Below are positions 53,988 to 62,215 of a DNA stretch of 64,000 nt, one piece after another. Position 1 is the first letter of the stretch; each line of letters opens with the position of its first letter. Location: positions 137,584-201,583 of the forward strand of contig JBCDIL010000004.1 in NCBI GenBank assembly GCA_038749025.1. The letters run 5' to 3'. Source of the stretch: JBCAXA01 sp038749025 (GTDB taxonomy: Bacteria; Pseudomonadota; Gammaproteobacteria; Steroidobacterales; Woeseiaceae). The position numbers were made by a program, and so were the translations under genes. The notes under the pieces were generated by a model. The model was not told the DNA's origin. It saw only the letters and a program-made list of their open reading frames with translations, and searched no databases.

Positions 53988-56834
53988 CTATCCGGGAATG
54001 CCCAGTGCGGCTTGCACCAGCGCTTTCTGTTGTTCCGTGTGGATTTTCGCCATGCCGGCAGCGGGCGCTGCGGCACCCGGCCGACCGGCGTAGTAAAGGG
54101 TGTGACGCGGCTCCAACGGAATCTGCAACCGGTGGCGAATCTGATACCAAGCGCCTTGGTTTTGCGGCTCTTCCTGGCACCACACGATATCGTCGGCCTG
54201 GCCGTAACGACTGATCGTGTCTGCGTACGCCTCGGTTGGAAACGGGTACAGTTGTTCCAGCCGAATAATCGCCACGTCATCGATCTTGCGTTCGCGGCGC
54301 TCTTCCAATAAGTCGTAGTAAATCTTGCCACTGCAGAACACGACGCGGGTTACGCTCTGCGTAGTAAGCTCATCAACCTCACCGATCAATCGATGGAACC
54401 GGCCCTCGATCAGATCGCTGTAAGGCGACACCGAGAGTTTGTGCCTTAGCAGGCTTTTCGGCGTCATGACGATCAGCGGCTTGCGAAAATCCCGCACCAT
54501 CTGCCGGCGCAGCATATGGAACATCTGGGCGGGTGTCGACGGCACACACACCTGCATGTTGTACTCAGCGCACAGTTGCAAAAAGCGCTCAAGTCGCGCC
54601 GACGAATGTTCGGGTCCCTGGCCTTCGTAGCCATGCGGCAGGAACAAAGTCAGGCCGCAGAGCCGCCCCCATTTTGCCTCGCCACTGCTAATAAACTGGT
54701 CAATAACGACCTGAGCACCATTCGCGAAATCGCCGAACTGCGCCTCCCAAACGACCAATGACATCGGATCGGTGGTCGTGTAGCCGTACTCGAAGGCCAT
54801 GACGGCTTCTTCCGACAGCAACGAATCGGTGATCGTGAAATCGGTCGCTTCTTTCGCCACGCTGCGCAGCGGTAAATGCTCAGCGTTATTGTGCTGGTCA
54901 TGAAGAACAGCATGGCGGTGGAAGAAAGTGCCTCGTTCGGCGTCCTGACCCGTTAACCGGACCCGAAACCCTTGGTCGAGCAACGAGGCATAGGCCATCG
55001 TCTCAGCGAAGCCCCAATCCATCGGTAATTTACCGGCGGCCATGGCCAGCCGGTCATCCATGATTTTTTTCACCCGCGCGTGTAGCGCGAAGCCTGGCGG
55101 AACCGTCGTAATAGAGCTGGCCAAGCGCTCGGCCGTAGCGGCATCGAGTGCTGTCGGTACCGTCTTGCTGTAATCCTGGCCGGCGAACGGGGCCCAGTCG
55201 ACGGTAAACTCGTTCCCGATCATCCCAAGTAAGTTCTCTCGGACCGGCGCACCGTGATCGAGTCGATTGCGATATGCATCAACGAGCTCATCGACCGTGG
55301 CTTGGTCGACAACGCCTTCGGCGATCAAACGCTCCGCATAGGTTTGCCGCGGCGTTTTCTTGGCCCGAATCTTCTTGTACATGACCGGCTGCGTCGCAGC
55401 GGGTTCGTCCGCTTCGTTGTGCCCTAAGCGGCGGTAGCAGACGAAGTCGATGACGACGTCTTTGCGAAACTTCTGTCGATACTCAAGCGCCAAACGGGTA
55501 ACGAACAAAGCCGCTTCGGGATCATCGCCGTTCACATGGAACACCGGCGCCTCAATCATCTTCGCGACATCGCTGCAGTATGGCGTCGAGCGAGCATCGA
55601 GCGGATCCGAGGTGGTGAAACCGATTTGGTTATTGATCACGATATGGATCGTGCCGCCCGTCGTAAAACCCCGGGCCTGCGACATCTGGAAGGTTTCGGT
55701 TACTACGCCTTGGCCAGCGAAGGCCGCATCACCGTGGATCAATACCGGCAGGATCTCACCGCGTTCTTTATCGCCGCGACGCTCTTGGCGCGCCCGAACC
55801 GAACCCTCGACCACCGGGTCGACAATCTCAAGGTGCGACGGGTTAAAGGCTAATGCGACATGCACGTTGCACCCTTCGGTGCTGACGTCTGCCGAAAACC
55901 CCATGTGGTATTTGACGTCGCCACTGCCACGAACAGTCTCGGGATCGTAGTTCTTACCTTCGAACTCCGAGAACAGATCCTCCGGCGACTTGCCCATGAC
56001 GTTAACGAGAACATTGATCCGGCCGCGGTGGGCCATGCCGACAACCACCTCGTGAATGCCGGCCCGGCCGCCGCGCTCGATAAGGTCATTCAGCAACGGA
56101 ATTAAGCCGTCACCACCCTCAAGCGAGAAACGCTTCTGGCCGACGAACCTTGTGTGCAAGTAGCGCTCAAGCCCTTCGGCGCGACTGAGCTGGTCGAGGA
56201 CCCAACGCTTTTCGTCGACGGACAAAAAGGCATTCACTGAACCCGCTTCGAATTTTTCGCGCAACCACAGGCGCTCACGAGAGCGGGATATATGCGCAAA
56301 CTCGGCACCGATCTTCCCGCAATAAATACGCCGCAACAGCGCGAGTATGTCGCGCAGCTTCATCCGCGCATCGCCGGTTCCCGCCAGGCCACCGGTGAAG
56401 AATTCGGTATCCAGGTCCGCTTCATTTAGACCCAGGAAATCGGGCTTTAAGACGGCCGGCAACGGTCGCTCCAACAAACCGAGCGGGTCTATGTCGGCAA
56501 TTTGGTGACCGCGCAGCGAATAAACTTGGATCAGCCGCGATACAGCGGCTTGTTTCTCGTTGGGTGCCGAACGGCCGGCAGCGGCGCGGCGCACGGTGCG
56601 GCGTGAACCGACGTGGCCATTGGTGCCATTAGCACCGTCGCGTATCTCTGCCACGACTTGCGAGTGGCGGCGGGCACCGTTGTCAGCCGGACCAAAGTCG
56701 GCGAAGTAACGGCGCCACGTATCGGGCACAGAATCGGGGTCAGCAAGGAAGTCTTCGTAGAGACTTTCGATCAGCGTCGCGTTGCTGCCGTTGAGCGGTG
56801 TCGACGCGAGTAGCTCTTTGAAAGAGGCGGGCAT
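53988..56834 (-). CDS. sucA: 2-oxoglutarate dehydrogenase E1
   Basis: Thiamine-diphosphate decarboxylase component, 948 residues. The N-terminal E2-binding stretch (MPASFKELLASTPLNGSNA, YLEDFLADPDSVP-like) is followed by HRGRINVLVNVMGK, the TPP/Mg site GDAAFAGQGVV, VINNQIGFTTSDPLDARST, and RRLGHNEADEPAATQP. The C-terminal half includes LFLPHGYEGQGPEHSSARLERFLQL in pieces. First gene of the suc operon, with a 32-bp gap to sucB; the 130 bp upstream (56835-56964) hold no gene and should contain the promoter. Confidence 0.97.
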   Translation of the reverse strand: MPASFKELLASTPLNGSNATLIESLYEDFLADPDSVPDTWRRYFADFGPADNGARRHSQVVAEIRDGANGTNGHVGSRRTVRRAAAGRSAPNEKQAAVSRLIQVYSLRGHQIADIDPLGLLERPLPAVLKPDFLGLNEADLDTEFFTGGLAGTGDARMKLRDILALLRRIYCGKIGAEFAHISRSRERLWLREKFEAGSVNAFLSVDEKRWVLDQLSRAEGLERYLHTRFVGQKRFSLEGGDGLIPLLNDLIERGGRAGIHEVVVGMAHRGRINVLVNVMGKSPEDLFSEFEGKNYDPETVRGSGDVKYHMGFSADVSTEGCNVHVALAFNPSHLEIVDPVVEGSVRARQERRGDKERGEILPVLIHGDAAFAGQGVVTETFQMSQARGFTTGGTIHIVINNQIGFTTSDPLDARSTPYCSDVAKMIEAPVFHVNGDDPEAALFVTRLALEYRQKFRKDVVIDFVCYRRLGHNEADEPAATQPVMYKKIRAKKTPRQTYAERLIAEGVVDQATVDELVDAYRNRLDHGAPVRENLLGMIGNEFTVDWAPFAGQDYSKTVPTALDAATAERLASSITTVPPGFALHARVKKIMDDRLAMAAGKLPMDWGFAETMAYASLLDQGFRVRLTGQDAERGTFFHRHAVLHDQHNNAEHLPLRSVAKEATDFTITDSLLSEEAVMAFEYGYTTTDPMSLVVWEAQFGDFANGAQVVIDQFISSGEAKWGRLCGLTLFLPHGYEGQGPEHSSARLERFLQLCAEYNMQVCVPSTPAQMFHMLRRQMVRDFRKPLIVMTPKSLLRHKLSVSPYSDLIEGRFHRLIGEVDELTTQSVTRVVFCSGKIYYDLLEERRERKIDDVAIIRLEQLYPFPTEAYADTISRYGQADDIVWCQEEPQNQGAWYQIRHRLQIPLEPRHTLYYAGRPGAAAPAAGMAKIHTEQQKALVQAALGIPG

Positions 56835-56964
56835 GATTGTGACGGGAGACGCGACCCGATGCCGGTGTCGCTACCAATAGTGGCCGTTAAAGCGCGGAGT
56901 TTAGCCCAACCAACGCGGGCTGTGAATGTGATCCGCCCGCGGTTTTTCGATTCTTTTCGTGGCG

Positions 56965-57465
56965 CTAGTTGAACTGGGTCAACAGCGACAGTCCCACCAG
57001 TTCGTAGGTAATCAATGCACAATAGGCGCAAAACAACGCGGTCAGCATTGTTCCGACCCGCAGGCGCCCGAAAAGCCGGTAGCGGGATGCGTAAATCAGC
57101 ACAAACAAAGCCAGAGCTGTCATGAGCAACTTGACCGCTACGAATGCCCCCACGTCACTGTCGATCGCGACGCGCATAACCGGGTTTGCCTCGATCGCGC
57201 CAAAACCGAGCAGCCGCAGCGTTAGGAACGCATCGAGAACACTCATGATCATGATGCCGACACCTAGGAAGAACAGCCACGGATGATGCCAATCGGAGAA
57301 CAGTGGCCGGTGCTCGCTATCGCGCCGAGAGCGGCGACGGCGGGAACGCAAAAATCCATACAAAACTGTTCGCCAGCTCATTTGGCGTCGGTCGATACGG
57401 GCGCGCCGCTCCTTGGCGTTTTGGTCGTTCGCAGCGTCCCCTGCAACGATTCCAGCTAGTGGCAT
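56965..57465 (-). CDS. DUF5658-like membrane protein
   Basis: A 166-residue protein with a basic N-terminal cytosolic part (RSRRRRSRRDSEHRP) and three or four predicted membrane helices (LFFLGVGIMIMSVLDAFLTL, VAVKLLMTALALFVLIYA, LTALFCAYCALITYELVG). The pattern DAFLTLRLLGFGAIEANPVM is the DUF5658 signature. Function unknown. Preceded by an AT-rich region with TATAAT-like boxes. Confidence 0.75.
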   Translation of the reverse strand: MPLAGIVAGDAANDQNAKERRARIDRRQMSWRTVLYGFLRSRRRRSRRDSEHRPLFSDWHHPWLFFLGVGIMIMSVLDAFLTLRLLGFGAIEANPVMRVAIDSDVGAFVAVKLLMTALALFVLIYASRYRLFGRLRVGTMLTALFCAYCALITYELVGLSLLTQFN

Positions 57466-57605
57466 TAACGCTCCCGGCGTTCTGGTTGAGTGGTGATCAA
57501 GAATTCTGCAACATTCGATCCTGGGTTGATATTAATTAGTTTAATCATATATTTAGGTGATTATATTCACAGAATGTTGTATTTACCCTGTAAAACGACT
57601 CGACG
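57466..57605 (-). promoter_or_regulatory. AT-rich promoter region upstream of the DUF5658 gene
   Basis: Bases 57525-57590 are unusually AT-rich. On the minus strand a perfect TATAAT lies at 57560-57565 and a TATGAT at about 57545-57550, either of which could be a -10 element for the DUF5658 gene. No convincing -35 was found for the first. Confidence 0.4.
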
Positions 57606-58088
57606 TTATTCGGCTGCCTTTGGAAAGAACGCCGGCTCGCTCAGCATGTAGGCCAGTAGATCACGCCGATCGCCGCCGGCAAACAAACCGGCAAAACTCA
57701 TCTGCGAACCAGGGACTAACCGCAAAGGCTGCGCAATCCAAGCGTTCATCGCAGCCTCGGACCATCGAAACTCGGCCGCTTGCAGTGCGTCGGAGTAGCC
57801 AAACCCAGGCTGGCTGGCGACCTCCCGACCCCATATCCCAGCGAGGTTTGGCCCGGCCATCACTGTGATGCCGTCGATGGCGTGACAGACACTGCATTGA
57901 CCGAACAAGCGCCTCCCCTTCGTCGGATCACCGCCGGTCGCGCCAGCCCCCGCTTGGCGCAATTGTTCGACGTTCGGACTCAGCGCTACCAGCTCGGCCG
58001 CGGTAACTGTCGGTTGCGATTCCGCCGGACCGCTCGGTCCGCAAGCCGTCAGCGTTGCGACTGCGCCGATCAAGGCAAGCCGTTTCAT
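57606..58088 (-). CDS. Monohaem cytochrome c lipoprotein
   Basis: From the ATG at 58088 (AGGA 10 nt upstream) the protein of 160 residues has a lipoprotein signal (ATLTAC-GPS) and one class I cytochrome c domain: KGRRLFGQCSVCHAIDG with the CxxCH haem site, PNLAGIWGR, and axial Met in SQMSFAGL. Upstream ATGs to 58154 give no signal peptide. It resembles the cytochrome c-550/c2 group and would be an envelope electron carrier. The redox partner is not apparent from neighbours. Confidence 0.85.
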   Translation of the reverse strand: MKRLALIGAVATLTACGPSGPAESQPTVTAAELVALSPNVEQLRQAGAGATGGDPTKGRRLFGQCSVCHAIDGITVMAGPNLAGIWGREVASQPGFGYSDALQAAEFRWSEAAMNAWIAQPLRLVPGSQMSFAGLFAGGDRRDLLAYMLSEPAFFPKAAE

Positions 58089-58209
58089 CGTGTCCATGTC
58101 CTGAAGGTTACGCCAGTTGCGCGGTTGCGGAACAGACAGAATCTGGTCAGGCATTGCTCAAGACGCCTAACCGTCGCCGGTCGCTGGCTAGGTAGTCTAT
58201 TATTTCGCT

Positions 58210-58641
58210 GTGGATACCGTTGTACGACCGCTCGCCTTTTGCGGGTTACTGCCGTTCGTTGTGATCAGCGCCATGCTCGCGCTGGGCGTTGTTGAAGCCC
58301 CAATTGTCGGGCCATTACTGCCGATACTGTCTTCTTACTCGCTGCTGATCGTTGCGTTCATGGCCGGCACACATTGGGGCATCTGTATGAACAGCGACAC
58401 GCCGTTAAAAGGCCCGATTTTTTTGTTGTCGAACGCCATCGCATTAGCGGCTTGGTTTGCTCATTTCATTGCGTTGCCCCCTCTCGAGCTCGTTATCGAC
58501 GCAGGTGCACTCGTTGGCCTACTCGTCGTCGAGCATCGCTTCGCGGTACCTCTGGCTGTCGACGACCGCTACCTAAAAATGAGAACCCAAGTCACGGCAA
58601 TCGCGGTAACCGCACTCCTCGTTGCGGCGGTTCGTGTGTAA
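58210..58641 (+). CDS. DUF3429 family membrane protein
   Basis: A 143-residue protein with four hydrophobic helices (LAFCGLLPFVVISAMLAL, YSLLIVAFMAGTHWGI, LLSNAIALAAWFAHFIAL, VTAIAVTALLVAAVRV). GTHWGIC and the pre-helix YSLLIVAFMAG match DUF3429. The start is GTG. Its stop overlaps the next start (TAATG), making it the first gene of a three-gene operon. Function unknown. Confidence 0.8.
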   Translation: MDTVVRPLAFCGLLPFVVISAMLALGVVEAPIVGPLLPILSSYSLLIVAFMAGTHWGICMNSDTPLKGPIFLLSNAIALAAWFAHFIALPPLELVIDAGALVGLLVVEHRFAVPLAVDDRYLKMRTQVTAIAVTALLVAAVRV

Positions 58642-59612
58642 TGAGACGTATCGGCATTATTGGCGCCGGCATGGCTGGCCTCACGTTGGCCCGCAAGCTC
58701 GGCGCGCACGGCAACGTGACGGTACTCGAAAAATCCCGGGGCGTTGGAGGCCGTATGGCGACCCGCTACGCCGACCCGTATCGGTTCGATCATGGCGCCC
58801 AGTTCTTTACGGTTAGGGACGAGCGTTTCCAAGCATTTCTCGCACCGCTGCTCGCCGCCGGCGTCATCGCCGAGTGGCCGGCGCGTTTCGTCGAAATTAC
58901 CGCGGGTGTGGTCACGGCAACCCGCCAATGGGATAGCGACTATCCACACTACGTCGGCACACCTGGCATGAATGCGATCGGCCGAGCGCTAGCCGCAGAC
59001 CTCGACATCGAGTTAGGAGCGGCCGTTACAGCGATCGAGCGCAAAGGCCGCCGCTGGCGGGTGGCGGTCGACAGCGCAGCCGCTCGCGAGTTCGATTGGT
59101 TGTTTCTGACAGCCCCCAATGAACAAGCGCGCGCGCTCCTCGGCGACAGCGATTTACCGGCCGTTGAGATGTTGCCGTGTTACTCATTGATGCTCGGCTT
59201 CGACGACACCCAGGCACTCGGCTGGGATGCGGCGCTGGTCCGCGATGCAGACATCAGTTGGGTGTCGGTAAATAGCAGCAAACCCGGTCGCAGTGCCGCA
59301 ACGTGTTGGCTGGTTCACTCTACGAATCGCTGGGCCGCTGCCCATCTTGACGACGACGAAAGCGCTGTCATCGCGCACCTGCTCGACGAAACGTACCGAA
59401 ATACAGGTTGCACCGACAAACCCGCGCACATCGGCTTGCACCGCTGGCGTTACGCGAATGTCGACCGCCAGAACGGTGCGCCGTTCTATCTATCCGTGAC
59501 GCAGCAACTCGGGGTGTGCGGCGATTGGTTTATTCGTGGTCGGATCGAAGCGGCCTTCGTCAGCGCAATGGCGCTTGTCGATGCCGTGGCGGAGCCACTC
59601 AGCAATGCATGA
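58641..59612 (+). CDS. Renalase-like FAD-dependent oxidoreductase
   Basis: A 323-residue flavoprotein: dinucleotide motif IGIIGAGMAGLTLARKL (residues 4-20), then the renalase-typical VLEKSRGVGGRMATR and FDHGAQFFTVRD, ending GDWFIRGRIEAAFVSAM (FAD-binding GD). Bacterial renalases oxidise isomeric dihydro-NAD(P)H side products, so a metabolite-repair role is plausible. The ORF could extend upstream to 58374, but those residues lie over DUF3429 and are not protein-like. It overlaps the next gene by 8 nt. Confidence 0.85.
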   Translation: MRRIGIIGAGMAGLTLARKLGAHGNVTVLEKSRGVGGRMATRYADPYRFDHGAQFFTVRDERFQAFLAPLLAAGVIAEWPARFVEITAGVVTATRQWDSDYPHYVGTPGMNAIGRALAADLDIELGAAVTAIERKGRRWRVAVDSAAAREFDWLFLTAPNEQARALLGDSDLPAVEMLPCYSLMLGFDDTQALGWDAALVRDADISWVSVNSSKPGRSAATCWLVHSTNRWAAAHLDDDESAVIAHLLDETYRNTGCTDKPAHIGLHRWRYANVDRQNGAPFYLSVTQQLGVCGDWFIRGRIEAAFVSAMALVDAVAEPLSNA

Positions 59613-60330
59613 GCCGATTCGGCGTGCTGTCGTTGTCGGCGCAAACGGCGGTATCGGCGCCGCGCTCGTCGACGAATTGCTAAGCCGTAGCGCGACGACC
59701 GAGGTCTACGCCGGTTCGCGCACGGTTAGCGCCGCAGGCTCGGATGCACGTCATATCCCCGTGGCCGTTGATATCGGCGATGAAGCCAGCCTCGTCGCCG
59801 CTGCAGCGACCATTGGCGACGATCTCGACGCCGTCATCGTCGCCACCGGCACACTGCATGGCACTGCCTACCAACCGGAAAAGTCGTGGCGCAACCTCGA
59901 CGCCAACGCGCTGGCTGAACTGTACCGAGTTAACGCGATCGGTCCTGCGCTGGTCGCGAAACACTTCCTCCCGAAGTTGCGCCGCAATGACCGCGCTGTA
60001 TTCGCCGCACTATCCGCACGGGTTGGCAGCATTAGCGATAACCGCTTGGGCGGCTGGCACGCTTATCGCGCCTCGAAGGCGGCGCTCAACATGTTAATCC
60101 GCACGCTGTCGATCGAGTACGCTCGACGCAACCGCGCCGGCATCGTTATCGGCCTACACCCCGGCACCGTCGATACGGCGCTGTCGAAACCGTTTCAGCG
60201 GAACGTGCCGGAAGGGAAATTGTTCACGGCCGAACGCGCCGCCGCCCAGCTACTGAGTGTTACGGAGAACGCCACGCCGGAGCATACCGGCCGTTGCTTG
60301 GCATGGGATGGGCAGGTTATCGAGCCGTAG
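59605..60330 (+). CDS. Short-chain dehydrogenase/reductase, C-factor-like
   Basis: A 241-residue classical SDR. The nucleotide motif is VVVGANGGIGAALVDEL (residues 8-24), VIVATGTLHG corresponds to the N-N-A-G region, and the catalytic Tyr and Lys are in HAYRASKAALNML. The downstream LHPGTVDTALSKPF is typical of CsgA/C-factor-like SDRs. I start at the ATG at 59605, inside the preceding gene's last codons. Substrate unknown. It ends 19 bp before the tRNA-Arg 3'-half copy. Confidence 0.85.
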   Translation: MHEPIRRAVVVGANGGIGAALVDELLSRSATTEVYAGSRTVSAAGSDARHIPVAVDIGDEASLVAAAATIGDDLDAVIVATGTLHGTAYQPEKSWRNLDANALAELYRVNAIGPALVAKHFLPKLRRNDRAVFAALSARVGSISDNRLGGWHAYRASKAALNMLIRTLSIEYARRNRAGIVIGLHPGTVDTALSKPFQRNVPEGKLFTAERAAAQLLSVTENATPEHTGRCLAWDGQVIEP

Positions 60331-60349
60331 CGCGACTGCTTTAACGTAG

Positions 60350-60388
60350 GCCCCGACCACGATTCGAACGCGGGATGCACAGATTCGG
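60350..60388 (-). repeat. 39-nt degenerate copy of the tRNA-Arg 3' half
   Basis: Aligns without gaps to 61091-61129 inside tRNA-Arg (offset 741), 33 of 39 bases identical. The match covers part of the acceptor stem, the T-arm with gattcgaac, the variable region and the anticodon stem, and stops near the anticodon, as tRNA-type attachment sites do. With the tRNA it encloses one gene. Confidence 0.8.
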
Positions 60389-60395
60389 TGTGTGT

Positions 60396-61043
60396 TCATT
60401 GTTTGCGAGGTTCGATCGGACCTGATTCCCAAAGGACATATTGGTCTGCCCCGCGCATTTTTTTGATTTCGACTGGAGCGTAACTGGACGAGATAAGCGA
60501 GAACGTTACTGTTCCAGCATAAGTCACGCCAACCTGCACGGAGCTGCCTGGATCCTCAACGACGGTTCCGATTCCGAACATACTCCCGGCGACCGGCCCC
60601 TTTTCGTACTGCTGCGTATGGGTGAGTTTGACCTTGAGTGGTTCCTCGCCGAACAACGCAAGGGAGGCGGGTACTTGATTGTCGTGGCTACGAATAAACG
60701 AACGAATCGCATCGACATTCGGCCGAACAACAACTGCCCGTTTCACAGACCGGCCCTCAGCCCAACTGGCAAAAGCATCGGTATCGATCAATTCCGGTGC
60801 TACACGATCATAAAGGTCTACGACGCGAGGATCGTTGCCCTCACTTTCGGTCTGCTTCGGTGCAACGTCTTCGGCGGGTACCGTTTTTTCCGGCTTTCGT
60901 ACCCTTTCCAACTCGGTAACTGGTATCGCGGTGTTTGGCGAAAGGGCCGGTGGGTTGTCGTTTCCGATCGTCGCAATCGTGTAGATCGCCAGGGTGGCAA
61001 TACCAATGGTCAGAAGAAATACAGCGGTCCGTCGCGGTTTCAT
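60396..61043 (-). CDS. Membrane-anchored or secreted protein of unknown function, sole gene of a tRNA-Arg-bounded segment
   Basis: From the ATG at 61043 (215 aa; the frame further upstream runs into tRNA-Arg). MKPRRTAVFLLTIGIATLAI is one N-terminal helix or signal anchor, followed by a Pro/Glu/Lys-rich linker (about 35-70) and an exported domain: RSFIRSHDNQVPASLALFG, KVKLTHTQQYEK, VQVGVTYAGTVTFSLISSS and QYVLWESG. I do not recognise the family. Its position between tRNA-Arg and a copy of the tRNA 3' half suggests it arrived with an integrated element; no integrase is present. Base composition is less GC-rich than most neighbours. Confidence 0.7.
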   Translation of the reverse strand: MKPRRTAVFLLTIGIATLAIYTIATIGNDNPPALSPNTAIPVTELERVRKPEKTVPAEDVAPKQTESEGNDPRVVDLYDRVAPELIDTDAFASWAEGRSVKRAVVVRPNVDAIRSFIRSHDNQVPASLALFGEEPLKVKLTHTQQYEKGPVAGSMFGIGTVVEDPGSSVQVGVTYAGTVTFSLISSSYAPVEIKKMRGADQYVLWESGPIEPRKQ

Positions 61044-61086
61044 GGATCCCAATGGCGCTTTAGAAGGCAATACAAGCGGTAAGAAC

Positions 61087-61163
61087 TGGCGCCCCGACCG
61101 CGATTCGAACACGGGACCCTCAGATTAGGAATCTGATGCTCTATCCGACTGAGCTACCGGGGC
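61087..61163 (-). tRNA. tRNA-Arg (CCU)
   Basis: A 77-nt cloverleaf with CCA encoded. Acceptor GCCCCGG pairs (last pair weak) with the 3' CGGGGC segment, anticodon stem TCAGA/TCTGA, loop TTCCTAA gives CCU; T-loop TTCGAAT. Minor Arg(CCU) tRNA genes are common integration targets. Its 3' half is copied 741 bp downstream. Confidence 0.96.
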
Positions 61164-61244
61164 GACCAGCGACCAGTATACCGCCCCGAAAACACGGGAC
61201 GCACGACCGGCTATTGCGAGGTCCTACGCCCGCGGCAGCCAAGC

Positions 61245-61540
61245 CTAGGCCGCCGGTCCACCGCCCATCGCGTTGCGACTAACGCCGATAACCGACATCA
61301 AGACACCGCCGCCGACAGCCCCCCCGAACCGACCGCGCTGATAATGCTGCCGATGTCGCCACCGCCGCTTACGAGGCCAAACACGGCGAGTATTTGTGCG
61401 CCAAGGCCGCCGCCGATAAAGCCCACCACCGAGTTTCACAACGTACCGAGGCTAAACTTCTGCAACAAAGCACCGGCTAGGTTACCGCCGGCGGCACCGG
61501 TGACAAGGCTCAGTAGCAATTCAACGATTCCACTTTCCGT
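61245..61540 (-). pseudogene. Glycine-rich small membrane protein, inactivated
   Basis: The intact family (about 95 aa, glycine-rich membrane protein) can be reconstructed: SD GGGGAG, then ACG where ATG is expected (61538-61540), ESGIVELLLSLVTGAAGGN, LAGALLQKFSLGTL, an in-frame TGA where a glycine codon is expected, NSVVGFIGGGLGAQILAVFG, GDIGSIISAVGSGG, a shift in the G run near 61310-61320, and the tail GAVGGGVLMSVIGVSRNAMG to a stop at 61245. Three lesions (start, nonsense, frameshift) indicate decay. The rest of 61164-61750 holds an AT-rich regulatory stretch. Confidence 0.75.
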
Positions 61541-61641
61541 GGTCTTTCTCCCCAATATTCGTTAGCGTTCGTCCGGCAGGGAGCACCCCACCGCCGATAC
61601 GGACGACCGGGCTCAAACAGAAGTCACAATCGCTTAGCGGT

Positions 61642-61676
61642 AAATGATTGAATTAGATTAATATCAATTATTTACA
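61642..61676. promoter_or_regulatory. AT-rich inverted repeat and possible -35 upstream of the peroxiredoxin gene
   Basis: AAATGATTGA (61642-61651) and TCAATTATTT (61664-61673) form a 10-bp inverted repeat with one mismatch and a 12-nt spacer. TTTACA at 61671-61676 may be a -35 element overlapping the right arm. The whole stretch 61640-61710 is AT-rich. It could be an operator for bcp; the regulator is unknown and the palindrome does not match an FNR or OxyR consensus I can recognise. Confidence 0.4.
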
Positions 61677-61750
61677 AATCTTTTTTAGAGTATTTTTCTA
61701 ACTAATACCCACTGCGGCGACACGCTCGCCGGCCAACAAGGACCACCCAC

Positions 61751-62215
61751 ATGTTGCAGCCAGGATCGCAAGCTCCCGAGTTTGAACTCGCCGACGCCGA
61801 TGGCAACGTATTAACGCTAGGTGGTCTGCTCGAGCGTGGCCCACTCATCCTGTACTTCTATCCAGCGGACTTTACGCCCGGGTGCACCAAAGAGGCCTGC
61901 TCGATCCGTGACATCCACGACGACATCACCGGTGTTGGTTTAACCGTTGTCGGCGTCAGTCCGCAAGATGGCGCAACCCACCGGCGCTTTGCCGATAAAT
62001 TCTCATTGCCGTTCCCGCTGCTGTGCGACCCCAACAAGCGCGCGATTAGCGCCTACGACGTTAGTGGCCCATTCGGTATGGGCACGCGCCGCGCCACGTT
62101 TCTGATTGGCACAGACGGCATCATCATCGACGCGGTATTGGCTGACGTGCGTATCGAGCGGCACCAAGCCTTCATCGAGAAGGCGATCGCCGAGCAGCGC
62201 GCGGCGGCAAGCTAA
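61751..62215 (+). CDS. bcp: Thiol peroxidase Bcp (PrxQ)
   Basis: Reduces H2O2 and organic hydroperoxides using thioredoxin. The 154 residues have the peroxidatic motif PADFTPGCTKEACSIRD, where the first Cys is peroxidatic and the second, five residues later, is the PrxQ-type resolving Cys. VGVSPQDGATHRRFADKFSLPFPLL follows in pieces. Its stop overlaps the convergent phosphatase gene by 4 nt. Confidence 0.94.
   Translation: MLQPGSQAPEFELADADGNVLTLGGLLERGPLILYFYPADFTPGCTKEACSIRDIHDDITGVGLTVVGVSPQDGATHRRFADKFSLPFPLLCDPNKRAISAYDVSGPFGMGTRRATFLIGTDGIIIDAVLADVRIERHQAFIEKAIAEQRAAAS

Noticed and set aside
58374..58640. Upstream extension of the renalase-like frame to 58374
   Set aside because: The added residues overlay the DUF3429 gene and resemble no protein; the ATG at 58641 begins directly at the FAD motif with a TAATG junction.
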